Source: CAYHCE01 sp964355015 (GTDB lineage: Bacteria > Cyanobacteriota > Cyanobacteriia > PCC-6307 > Cyanobiaceae). From it: a DNA stretch of 64,000 bases. This document shows positions 17,512 to 27,112 of the stretch, piece after piece; positions within the stretch are counted from its first letter, which is position 1, and the number at the start of each line of letters is the position of its first letter. Both the position numbers and the translations under genes were made by a program. Where the stretch lies: NCBI GenBank assembly GCA_964355015.1, contig CAYHCE010000016.1, positions 1-64,000 of the forward strand. Direction: 5' to 3'. The notes below the pieces were generated by a model. The model was given only the letters and a program-made list of their open reading frames with translations. It was not told where the DNA came from and did no database searches.

Positions 17512-18780
17512 CTAGGGCGTCAGGGAAGGAGGCAGGGGCCAGATGGCCCGCACCTCAGCCAGTCGCTGCCGCGCCTCCGCGACCCGCTGAAGGGGGTCGG
17601 TGCCGACCAGGGCCAGGGTGACGTGGCCCAGCTTGCGGCCTGGAGAGGCCGCTGTCTTGCCATACCAGTGGAGGCTGGCCCCGGGCAGAGCCTCGAGCGC
17701 GCCTCGCTGATCGGCGTAGTCCTCGCCAGAGGTTTCGAAAGCGAGCAGGTTCACCATCAGGGCGCCGGGCAGGCGCAGGCCCATGTCGCCGAGGGGCTCG
17801 CCGCGGACGATCCGCAGCTGCTGGGAAAACTGACTGGTGTGAGCCGCCTCGATCGTGTAATGGCCGGAGTTGTGCGTGCGGGGCGCCAGCTCGTTGATCA
17901 GCAGCCCGGCGGGACCGTAGAAGAACTCGATCGAAAGCACACCGACGTAATCGAGCGCCGTGAGCAGGGAGGCGGCCACGTTGCGGGCCAGCGCCTGCAC
18001 CGCCTGGGTGGTGGCGGCAGGTGCCAGCACCCAGTCACAGACCTGATCGTGCTGATGGGTCTGCACCAGCGGGAAACAGCCGACCCGACCACCCTGGTCG
18101 CGGCAGGACACCAGAGCCAGCTCCTGCTCGAAGGTCACGAACTCCTCCAGCAGCCAGTGGCGGGGGTCCACCGCCTCGAGCAGGGCCTTCAGGTCGTCGC
18201 GGTCGCGGATCGGCCGGGTGCCGCGGCCGTCGTAGCCACCGGTGACCGCCTTGGCCATCATCGGCAAGGCGAACCCCTCCGGCAGGCACGGGCCGGAGCC
18301 GCCGGCAGCGGCACCAGGAGGGGCAGCGTCCATCGAGCCGGAGGGTGTCCACACCTGCCCGGACCCGTCCGCCGCGGCCGCCGCCGCCGCTTCTGGGTCC
18401 GGGATCACAGCCTCCAGCGGGATCCAGCGCGGAGAGGGCAGCTGCAGCCGGTCGAGCAGTTCACGCTGGCTGCGCTTGGAGATGAGGGCGCCCAGGGCCT
18501 CCAGCCGCGGCACGAACCGCACGCCTTCGGCCTCGAGCGGGGCGAGTGCGTCGAGGTCGAGCCACTCGTTCTCGAAGCTGATCGCCTCGGCCCGCCTGGC
18601 CAGGCTGCGGGTGGCGGCCACATCATCGAGAGGAGCCTGGACCACGCTGGTGGCGAGCCGAACGGCGGGATCGCTGAGCTCCGGGGTCTGCACGTGCAGC
18701 TCCACGCCCTGCTGACGCGCGGCCTCCGCCAGCATCAAGGCGAGCTGGCCTCCCCCCACCACGCCGATGCTGCCAGCCAT
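17512..18780 (-). CDS. purK: N5-carboxyaminoimidazole ribonucleotide synthase
   Basis: An ATP-grasp enzyme that carboxylates AIR to N5-CAIR in purine synthesis. The 422 residues begin IGVVGGGQLALMLAEAA and show ISFENEWLDLDAL, the ATP-grasp segment MMAKAVTGGYDGRGT, LLEEFVTFEQELALV and INELAPRTHNSGHYTIEA. An approximately 40-residue Ala/Gly/Ser/Pro-rich insert at about residues 128-170 (DPEAAAAAAADG through AAAGGSGP) interrupts the family core just before the glycine-rich loop. It looks like a disordered local expansion. purE is not in the window. Confidence 0.94.
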   Translation of the reverse strand: MAGSIGVVGGGQLALMLAEAARQQGVELHVQTPELSDPAVRLATSVVQAPLDDVAATRSLARRAEAISFENEWLDLDALAPLEAEGVRFVPRLEALGALISKRSQRELLDRLQLPSPRWIPLEAVIPDPEAAAAAAADGSGQVWTPSGSMDAAPPGAAAGGSGPCLPEGFALPMMAKAVTGGYDGRGTRPIRDRDDLKALLEAVDPRHWLLEEFVTFEQELALVSCRDQGGRVGCFPLVQTHQHDQVCDWVLAPAATTQAVQALARNVAASLLTALDYVGVLSIEFFYGPAGLLINELAPRTHNSGHYTIEAAHTSQFSQQLRIVRGEPLGDMGLRLPGALMVNLLAFETSGEDYADQRGALEALPGASLHWYGKTAASPGRKLGHVTLALVGTDPLQRVAEARQRLAEVRAIWPLPPSLTP

Positions 18781-18876
18781 CCCTTTCCTCCAGGGCCGCG
18801 AGCCGATCGGAGCGCACGCCGTTTCAGCAGCTTGCCATTCTCCCGGTCCACGCAGACGGCAACGGCAGGACGGGAC

Positions 18877-19800
18877 TCAGCTGAAGCTCTTCTCCCCCAG
18901 GGCCAGGAAGCGCAGCAGGCTGAACAGGAGCACGATCAGGAACAGGGCCAGCCCCACGGTGCAGGCGTAGCTGATCTCCAGCTCGGAGAAGGCCTGGTCG
19001 TAGACGTAGTAGACGAGGGTGCGCGTGGAATCGGCCGGGCCGCCCTGGGTCATCAGGAAGACCTCCTCGAACACCTTGGTGGCGGCGATCGCCGAGATCA
19101 CCCCCACCAGGGTGAGGTAGGGGCTCAGCAGGGGCAGGGTGATGTCGAGGTGGCGCTGCCAGCCCTCGCTGCCATCGAGGGCTGCCGCCTCGTAGAGCTC
19201 GGGGGAGATCCCCTGCAGCCCGGCCAGGAAGATCACCATGTAGTAGCCGAGTCCCTTCCAGAGAGTCACCAGCATCACGGCCGGCAGGGCGAGCAGGGGA
19301 CTGGTGAGGAAGCCGATCGGGCTGAACACCTCCCCCAGCAGGGCCGCCAGCCAGCCATTGATCAGGCCGTTCTCGGCATAGAGCCAGCGGAAGGCGATCG
19401 CCGCCACCACGATCGACACCAGCACCGGCGTGTAGAAGGCCGCACGAAAGAGGTGGATGCCGGGCAGCTGCCGGTTCACCAGCACCGCCAGGGTGAGGGA
19501 ACCGATCACGATCGGCGGCACCACACCCACCAGGTACAGCAGGGTGGTGCCCAGCACCTGGAAGAAGATCGGATCGGCCAGCAGCCGGCGGATGTTGGCC
19601 AGGCCGACGAAGCGCAGGGGCTCGCTCACGTCCAGACCGGTTTCAGTGAAGCTGATCACCAGCGCCATCGCCGCCGGGACGAGCACCGACACCCCCAGCA
19701 GCAGCAGGGCCGGTGTGAGGAAACCCCAGGCCGTGGCGCTCCGACCGGACCAGGCCGGGAACGCGCGACGGGGGGGAGCAGGTGGGGGGGAGCCGGGCAT
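18877..19800 (-). CDS. Sugar-type ABC transporter permease (UgpA/MalF-like)
   Basis: A 307-residue membrane protein with six predicted helices. The binding-protein-dependent transport EAA loop, EAAALDGSEGWQRHLDITLPLLSP, contacts the ATPase. The N-terminus resembles UgpA/LacF-type permeases (WGFLTPALLLLGVSVLVPAAMAL). The partner permease, binding protein and ATPase are not adjacent, so this is an orphan gene; glucosylglycerol/sucrose-type uptake in cyanobacteria is one possibility (inference). The start at 19800 is chosen. The recQ reading frame begins within a few bases on the opposite strand. Confidence 0.88.
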   Translation of the reverse strand: MPGSPPPAPPRRAFPAWSGRSATAWGFLTPALLLLGVSVLVPAAMALVISFTETGLDVSEPLRFVGLANIRRLLADPIFFQVLGTTLLYLVGVVPPIVIGSLTLAVLVNRQLPGIHLFRAAFYTPVLVSIVVAAIAFRWLYAENGLINGWLAALLGEVFSPIGFLTSPLLALPAVMLVTLWKGLGYYMVIFLAGLQGISPELYEAAALDGSEGWQRHLDITLPLLSPYLTLVGVISAIAATKVFEEVFLMTQGGPADSTRTLVYYVYDQAFSELEISYACTVGLALFLIVLLFSLLRFLALGEKSFS

Positions 19801-19809
19801 GGCGCCATT

Positions 19810-21690
<1,881 letters not shown>

Positions 21691-21720
21691 CCTCGGCCCG
21701 ATGCCCAGCGGTTGTGCGCG

Positions 21721-22881
21721 ATGACCTCCACGCTCCCGTCCGACGGCACGGCCACAGCAGGCGGCACGGTCACAGCAGGCGGCGGGCTGCGCACGATCGC
21801 GGTGGAGCTGGCGAAGAACAGCTATCCGGTGGTGATCGGCGAAAGAGCACTGGAACGGCTGGGGGAGCAGCTTCTCGGGCGCGGCTTCCGGCCCGCCACC
21901 AAGGTACTTGTGGTGAGCAATCCGGTGGTGCAGCACCACTACGGCACCACCGCCCTGGCGAGCCTGGAGGCCGCCGGCTTCGCAGCGAGCCTGCTGGAAA
22001 TCGACGCGGGCGAGGAGCAGAAGACACCCTCCAGCGTGGCCCTGATCCATGACGAGGCCTTTGCGCGCCAGCTGGAGCGGCGCTCCCTGATCGTGGCCCT
22101 GGGCGGGGGCGTGGTGGGCGACATGGCGGGCTTCGCGGCCGCCACCTGGCTGCGGGGCATCCCTGTGGTGCAGGTGCCCACCACCCTGCTGGCCATGGTG
22201 GACGCCGCCATCGGCGGCAAGACGGGCGTGAACCATCCGGGCGGCAAGAACCTGATCGGGGCCTTCCACCAACCGTCGCTGGTGCTGATCGACCCCTCCA
22301 CCCTTGCCACCCTGCCGAAGCGGGAGTTCGGTGCCGGTATGGCCGAGGTGATCAAGTACGGCGTGATCGGCGACGCAACCCTGTTCGCGGAGCTGGAGGC
22401 CGCCGCCGATCTCTCCAGCCTCACGGCTGTGGGCCCGCTCCTGTTGCGGCGGGTGCTGGAGCGCTCCGCCGCCGCCAAGGCGCGGGTGGTGGCAGCCGAC
22501 GAACGGGAAGGAGGCTTGCGGGCGATCCTCAATTACGGCCACACCCTCGGCCATGTGGTGGAAACCCTGAGCGGCTACGGCACCTGGCTCCACGGCGAAG
22601 CGGTGGCCCTCGGAATGGTCGCCGCCGGAGAGCTGGCGGTGGAGATGGGTCTCTGGGAACGCGCGGACCAGGACCGCCAGAAGGCGGTGATCGCGCGGGC
22701 GGGTCTGCCGCTGCGATGGCCGCCCCTGGAGGTCGAAGCGGTGCTGCACACCCTGCAGAGCGACAAGAAGGTGAAGAACGGCCGGGTGCGTTTCGTGCTG
22801 CCGACCGGCATCGGCACGGTCGTGATCCGCGACGACGTGGAGGCCGCGCGGATCTGCCACGTGCTTGGTGGCCTGAGCTGA
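21721..22881 (+). CDS. aroB: 3-dehydroquinate synthase
   Basis: It converts DAHP to 3-dehydroquinate, the second step of the shikimate pathway, using NAD and a divalent metal. The 386 residues include LIVALGGGVVGDMAGFAAATWLRG, VPTTLLAMVDAAIGGKTGVN, FGAGMAEVIKYG, and the metal ligands in the Glu of AEVIKYG, the LNYGHTLGHVVE His and LHGEAVALGM His. The first approx. 25 residues are a Gly/Thr/Ala-rich extension. ATG 21721 is preferred to TTG 21712. It is co-directional with recQ. Confidence 0.96.
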   Translation: MTSTLPSDGTATAGGTVTAGGGLRTIAVELAKNSYPVVIGERALERLGEQLLGRGFRPATKVLVVSNPVVQHHYGTTALASLEAAGFAASLLEIDAGEEQKTPSSVALIHDEAFARQLERRSLIVALGGGVVGDMAGFAAATWLRGIPVVQVPTTLLAMVDAAIGGKTGVNHPGGKNLIGAFHQPSLVLIDPSTLATLPKREFGAGMAEVIKYGVIGDATLFAELEAAADLSSLTAVGPLLLRRVLERSAAAKARVVAADEREGGLRAILNYGHTLGHVVETLSGYGTWLHGEAVALGMVAAGELAVEMGLWERADQDRQKAVIARAGLPLRWPPLEVEAVLHTLQSDKKVKNGRVRFVLPTGIGTVVIRDDVEAARICHVLGGLS

Positions 22882-22934
22882 ACGCTTCAGCCGCTGGACC
22901 CGAAAACACGGCCGGGGCTGGGGACCACCGGCGC

Positions 22935-23223
22935 TCAGGCCGAGACCCGGCCTGCGCGGGCCGCGGTGCTGAGGCCCTGACCGATCGGAACGAAGACATC
23001 CTGTTCGCGCCTTGTCAGAAGATCCCAGTCCTGCGGGGGTCGAGCGGAGGCTGATCCGGAACCATCAGGATCACCGCAGAGGAGGATGACCTTTGCCCCG
23101 GGGTTGGCTTGAGCAGCATTCGGCAATCTCCACCCCACAGCCAGCGGGCAGAAGCAGATCAACGATCAGCAGGTCGGGGCCAGTCAGGCAGAAGAGCCAC
23201 CGGCGTGTGGACAACTGCTGCGC
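22935..23223 (-). pseudogene. Decayed LuxR/NarL-type response regulator remnant
   Basis: Two adjoining reading frames together resemble a response regulator. The first (about 23220-23120) reads PDLLIVDLLLPAGCGVEIAE, with the phospho-acceptor Asp of a receiver domain. It then shifts by one base, and the second frame reads AAQANPGAKVILLCGD, the next helix and strand. About 20 residues later comes DLLTRREQDVFVPIGQGLS, the first half of a LuxR-type helix-turn-helix, before a stop. The middle of the receiver and the end of the helix-turn-helix are missing. There is no intact ORF here. It lies just downstream of the beta-lactamase-family gene on the same strand. Confidence 0.6.
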
Positions 23224-23226
23224 TCC

Positions 23227-24807
23227 TCAGTTCCTCACAAACACTCCCTGGCCGTAGAGGTTGAGATTGTCGAGGCGCACGCGGCTGGCCCGGCCGTCGG
23301 CACCGATGCCGAACACCACCGCACTGGGTCCATAGGCATTCTCACCGCTGGGCTGGAAGCGGAAGGTGTCGGCACTCACGTGGGTGAGGGGGTAGAGGTC
23401 CTGGCGCGGGCCGAGTTGGAGCACCAGGCCGTCGCCCTGTGAACGCACCGAGATCGGACCGACGTAGGCGTTACGGAATCGGCCTGCATAGGCGGACAGG
23501 GGGCGGGCCGGGCGTGGGCGGGCCGGGGCGGACACGACGGGATAGGGCTGCCTGTCCATCGTGACGAACAACCGGCGCAGGGGCGGCAGGTAGTCCATGC
23601 GGACCCGGCCGAAGCGGGCCAGATCGAGAAAGCTCAGGGCCACGGTTTCCGGCACGCCCATGGGCTGACCATTGGTGAGCACCACGATGCCCAGCGATTC
23701 GCCCGGCAGCATGTACACGGCCGTGGCGGCGCCGAGATCGAAGCCACCGGAATGGCTGAGTTGCACCGCACCCTGGTCGGTGACGCCCACGTTCCAGCCC
23801 AGGCCGTAGAAGCCGGTGCGGAACACCGACGGATCCGGGGACGGGAGACTGGCGATCACGGGGCGGTGGGTTTCGTCGAGGGCGGCGCGGTCCACCACCT
23901 GCCGGCCGTCGAGGCGTCCGCTCGCCAGCTGCAGCCGCAGCCAGCGTGAGAGGTCGCGCGCCGTGGAGTTCACACCACCGGCCGGCGACTGGGCATCCGG
24001 GTCCCGCTGATAGCGAGCCACCCATCGGTCGCCGTCGGGGACGTGCAGCAGGGCCCGATTGCCGGCGGCGATCAGGTCGGCGAAGCGGGAACTGGTGCGC
24101 GTCATGCCGAGGGGCCGGTAGAGCCGCTCCGCGGAGAGGTCCGCCCAGCCACGGCCCGTGGCATGGGCAGCGGCCACCGCCCCGGCGGTGAAGCCGAAGT
24201 TGGTGTAGGCGAAGACGGAGCGGAACCGGTTCTCGAGAGGCAGCAGCCCAAGCCGCCGCAGGATCGTGGCGCGATCGAAGCCGATGTCCTCGAGGTGGTC
24301 GCCGGCGTGATCGGGCAGGCCACTGCGGTGCGCGAGCAGATCCCGCAGCGTCACGTCCCGGGCGATGGCGGGGGGGCCGATCCGGAACTCCGGCAGGGTG
24401 CGCGTCACCGGATCGTCCCAGCCGAGGCGACCATCGCCCACAAGGGCCGCCACCACGGTGCTGGCGATCGGCTTCGACAACGACGCCAGCTGAAAGACGG
24501 TGTCGGGATCCACCACGCCGGGCTTGCCCACTTCACGCAGGCCGTAGCCCCTGAGCATCACGACGCGGTCGTCATGGACGACGGCGATCGCCATGCCGGG
24601 CACGCCGGTGCGGCGGAGGATCGCGCTGGCGAAGGAATCAAGCCGGGGCAGGGCTGCGGCGACCGTTGCCGCGCTGACCAGGCGCGGCGGTGGGGGGGGA
24701 CCGGCGCCAGCCTCCTCGCCTCTGACCGGAACCGGCGGCGCCAGGGTCAGAACGATCCCCAGCAGCAGCAGGGCCGTCAGCGGCCGGCTGGTTCCGCGTT
24801 CGCCCAT
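23227..24807 (-). CDS. Serine beta-lactamase-family hydrolase (class C/esterase type)
   Basis: A 526-residue exported protein with a signal peptide (LTALLLLGIVLTLAPPVPVRG). The beta-lactamase fold is shown by the SxxK motif FQLASLSKPIAST, the YxN motif FAYTNFGFTAG and the HxG motif LSHSGGFDLG. The last about 110 residues form a DUF3471-like beta domain (YAGRFRNAYVGPISV, VRLDNLNLYGQGVF). This family includes D-aminopeptidases, esterases and penicillin-binding-like enzymes, and the substrate cannot be predicted. The start at 24807 gives a normal signal peptide; ATGs at 24864 and 24855 would add residues before it. It is divergent from the GNAT gene. Confidence 0.9.
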   Translation of the reverse strand: MGERGTSRPLTALLLLGIVLTLAPPVPVRGEEAGAGPPPPPRLVSAATVAAALPRLDSFASAILRRTGVPGMAIAVVHDDRVVMLRGYGLREVGKPGVVDPDTVFQLASLSKPIASTVVAALVGDGRLGWDDPVTRTLPEFRIGPPAIARDVTLRDLLAHRSGLPDHAGDHLEDIGFDRATILRRLGLLPLENRFRSVFAYTNFGFTAGAVAAAHATGRGWADLSAERLYRPLGMTRTSSRFADLIAAGNRALLHVPDGDRWVARYQRDPDAQSPAGGVNSTARDLSRWLRLQLASGRLDGRQVVDRAALDETHRPVIASLPSPDPSVFRTGFYGLGWNVGVTDQGAVQLSHSGGFDLGAATAVYMLPGESLGIVVLTNGQPMGVPETVALSFLDLARFGRVRMDYLPPLRRLFVTMDRQPYPVVSAPARPRPARPLSAYAGRFRNAYVGPISVRSQGDGLVLQLGPRQDLYPLTHVSADTFRFQPSGENAYGPSAVVFGIGADGRASRVRLDNLNLYGQGVFVRN

Positions 24808-24902
24808 CCGATCCGGCCAGTCAAGACAAGATAGGCAGGACTGGGGGAGGTTCATGGTTTGCACCGCCGAGGAGCAGCCTGGCTGCGGCGGGGCTGCCCC
24901 CG

Positions 24903-25718
24903 GTGCCGGCAGCAGGAGGGGAAGCCTTGAACGATCAGCAGCGATTCTGCCGCGACCTGATGGCGGCCAGCTTCTCCTGCCTGGACCGTGGGGATGGCTG
25001 CTGGCGGGAGGAGGACGGCGCCTGCTGGTTCGAAGCCCCCTTCCCCCGGCCCTTCGCCAACTTCGTGATCAGCGCGGGGGACAGGCCGCAGCGGCGGACG
25101 GTGCAGCGGGTGGCGGACCGGTTCCAGCAGCGGGGAATGCCCTGCTGCTGGTTCGTCTGGTCCGACCAGCAGCCGGAGATCGTCCAGGCCCTGCTGGCGG
25201 AGCTGGGCTTCCGCACCGCCGCGCCCGCCAGCCTGCTGTCGGCCCCTACGGCTCTGCTGCTGGCCGCGACGCCCAACCCCGGCCAGCGGGTCGGCGGGGC
25301 CGTGGCGGGAGCGCGGCTGATCGCCCTCGACCAGAGCTGGCAGCGGGGCTACCTCCACTGCCTCGAGGACTGCTTCGCCATCCCTGCGGGGCTGGGAGCG
25401 ATGGCGGCCGAGGCTTACCTGGGCCGGCAGGGCCCCCAGGACCCACGCACCTACGGGGTGGTGCGAGACGACGACGTGCTGGCCGTGGCCACTGTGGTGG
25501 TCCGCGAGGGTCGGTCCTGTCTGAGCTGGGTGGGCACGGCCAGCGCCTGGCGACGGCGCGGCCTGGGTCGGGCCGTGACCGCGGCCGCGGTGGCCACCGG
25601 TGCCGCCCTCGGTGGTCGCACCACCCTGCTGCAGGCCATGGCCGATGCGGTGCCGCTCTACCGCCGCATGGGATTCGGGGTGGATGGAGTGGTGAAGGTG
25701 TTCTTCCGCAACCCGTGA
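24903..25718 (+). CDS. GNAT-family N-acetyltransferase
   Basis: A 271-residue protein whose C-terminal half has the GNAT acetyl-CoA fold: DDDVLAVATVVVREGRSCLSWVGT, the pyrophosphate loop WRRRGLGRAVTAAAV, and a final YRRMGFGVDGVVKVF strand. The N-terminal half (FCRDLMAASFSCLDRGDG...CWFEAPFPRPFANFVI) is a divergent second domain, as in double-GNAT proteins. The substrate is unknown. The start is GTG 24903 or TTG 24927. It is divergent from the beta-lactamase-family gene and 49 bases before the Nif11-like gene. Confidence 0.85.
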   Translation: MPAAGGEALNDQQRFCRDLMAASFSCLDRGDGCWREEDGACWFEAPFPRPFANFVISAGDRPQRRTVQRVADRFQQRGMPCCWFVWSDQQPEIVQALLAELGFRTAAPASLLSAPTALLLAATPNPGQRVGGAVAGARLIALDQSWQRGYLHCLEDCFAIPAGLGAMAAEAYLGRQGPQDPRTYGVVRDDDVLAVATVVVREGRSCLSWVGTASAWRRRGLGRAVTAAAVATGAALGGRTTLLQAMADAVPLYRRMGFGVDGVVKVFFRNP

Positions 25719-25767
25719 GCGGCCAGGCCTGCGTGATGCTGGGTGGGCGGTAGCCCGAAGCGAGAGC

Positions 25768-25983
25768 ATGTCCCAGGAGCAGCTGAGGGCCTTCCTGGCC
25801 AGGGTGCAGGACGACGACACGCTGCGCCGCCAGGTGCTGGCAGCCTCGACTGCCGATGATGTGGCACGGATCGCCATGGGGCTGGGCTTCGCTGTCTCCG
25901 GTGACGAACTGCTGCGGGCGTCGGGTCAGAAAATCGGCCGGGTACGGATCACCAAGCAGGACATGCCGGGCGAATACAACTGA
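25768..25983 (+). CDS. Nif11-like leader-peptide family protein
   Basis: A 71-residue protein with the Nif11 pattern: SQEQLRAFLARVQDDDTLRRQV, then ARIAMGLGFAVSGDELL. This domain serves as the leader of prochlorosin-type lanthipeptide precursors in marine picocyanobacteria, but also occurs in free-standing proteins. Here there is no GG/GA cleavage site followed by a Cys/Ser/Thr-rich core; the tail is GQKIGRVRITKQDMPGEYN without Cys. No LanM or peptidase transporter is nearby. It is therefore more likely a stand-alone Nif11 protein than an active precursor. Confidence 0.82.
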   Translation: MSQEQLRAFLARVQDDDTLRRQVLAASTADDVARIAMGLGFAVSGDELLRASGQKIGRVRITKQDMPGEYN

Positions 25984-26104
25984 CCCCTGCGGCATGGGGA
26001 AGAGGACAGGCCGACAGGCGGCGGTGCGATGATGGTGGCGGATCGGCAGTTCACGCTGACGATGCCTTCGGGCAGGGGTTCCGGGTGGTGGTTCACCTGG
26101 GATC

Positions 26105-26129
26105 CTTCCGTCTGATCGACAGACGGAAG
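26105..26129. repeat. Perfect 10-bp hairpin after the Nif11-like gene
   Basis: CTTCCGTCTG and CAGACGGAAG form a perfect 10-bp stem with a 5-base ATCGA loop, 121 bases past the Nif11-like stop and 49 bases before the J-domain gene. No T-tract follows, so it may be a terminator without a U-run, an mRNA 3' end or a protein-binding palindrome. Confidence 0.5.
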
Positions 26130-26178
26130 CCCCTGGCATGGTGATGCGGGATGCTGGTGGGTCGCGCCGACGCCGCCG

Positions 26179-26580
26179 ATGAGCCAGAGCCACAAACAGA
26201 AGAGCGCGTCAGTGCTGACGCTGCGGCCGCCGGCGGTGGCGGAGCCCGGGCCGGAACGGGGCGGCGCAACCAGGGGGTTCGGCCGTGGAGCGGCCGGGAC
26301 TCGCCGCCTGGGCGGCAAGGGACGCAAGCGCCGGGGAACGGGGCTGGGCGCCAGGGACCGAGGTCCCCTGGGCAAGAGTCCGGATCTGGAGGCGATGGTG
26401 GCGCGGCAGCGGCTGGGGCTGAATCTGGTCGGTCGGCTCAGCCTGGCGGCGGTGTCACGGGCCTGGAAGCTGGCGGCGGCAGAACACCATCCCGACCGGG
26501 GCGGCCAGCACGGCACGATGCAGGCGATCAACGGAGCCCGCGACGTGCTGCTGGGACGTGGCGAAACCGCTACAGCCTGA
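26179..26580 (+). CDS. J-domain protein
   Basis: A 133-residue protein. Residues 75-130 form a compact J domain: LSLAAVSRAWKLAAAEHHPDRGGQ with the HPD tripeptide that stimulates DnaK ATPase, then MQAINGARDVLL. The first 70 residues are a basic Gly/Arg-rich, probably disordered tail (GKGRKRRGTGLGARDRG). No G/F, zinc or substrate-binding domain of DnaJ is present, so this is a type III J-protein with an unknown client. Its last 11 bases overlap the convergent DOMON-like gene. Confidence 0.82.
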   Translation: MSQSHKQKSASVLTLRPPAVAEPGPERGGATRGFGRGAAGTRRLGGKGRKRRGTGLGARDRGPLGKSPDLEAMVARQRLGLNLVGRLSLAAVSRAWKLAAAEHHPDRGGQHGTMQAINGARDVLLGRGETATA

Positions 26581-27112
26581 GCCGGAATCCATCGCGGCGG
26601 TGGAAGTCGGGCCCCGGGCCCGGATGGGCCAGGGCCCAGTGGCTGAGGCTGCCGTCCTGCAGCTGGATCACGGCCGTGACGGCCAGTTCCAGGGCAGGGG
26701 CTATGGCAAGACCCTGCGGCAGCCCACAGGCGAGCTCGAGCGCAAGTTCATCGGCGTGGCGCTGGACGCGGAAGGGCAGCACCGCCAGGGTGGGCTCCGG
26801 CTCCAGGCCGTCGCGATAGCCGGCCAGGCGATAGAGGTTCCAGTGACCGGCGGGCGAGAGGTTGAACTCCCAGTAAGGCGCTGCCCCTGCCGCCGCGACG
26901 AAGCATTCGAAGCAGGTGGACTGCCAGAGATCGTCCAGTCGCATGGGAGACGCGGCAGGCGCCGGGATCGCCACGGTGTGCAGGGGGCCCTGCAGCCGAT
27001 AGCGGATGGCCAGCCTGTCCCCGCAGCGGGCGATGCCACCGCTGAGGCTGAGCGTGGTCAGCCGGGGATCCGCCTCGAACGGGGTGAGCACGAAGGGCAG
27101 CTCGCCGGTCAT
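26570..27112 (-). CDS. DOMON-like domain protein
   Basis: A 180-residue soluble protein with the pattern of cyanobacterial DOMON-like (CBM9-like) proteins: LAIRYRLQGPLHTVAIP, DDLWQSTCFECFVA, YWEFNLSPAGHWNLYRLAGYR and LSHWALAHPGPGPDFHRRDGF. A heme- or sugar-binding role is possible from the fold, but none is proven. It overlaps the APH-type kinase gene by 4 bases (ATGA), so the two are translationally coupled and may act together. Confidence 0.8.
   Translation of the reverse strand: MTGELPFVLTPFEADPRLTTLSLSGGIARCGDRLAIRYRLQGPLHTVAIPAPAASPMRLDDLWQSTCFECFVAAAGAAPYWEFNLSPAGHWNLYRLAGYRDGLEPEPTLAVLPFRVQRHADELALELACGLPQGLAIAPALELAVTAVIQLQDGSLSHWALAHPGPGPDFHRRDGFRLRL

Noticed and set aside
17335..19809. 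An open frame on the + strand running antisense through purK and the ABC permease into recQ (1451 codons in all).
   Set aside because: The part before about 19810 is Gly/Gln/His/Arg-rich and antisense to two well-supported genes; it stays open because of high GC. Only the recQ part is real.
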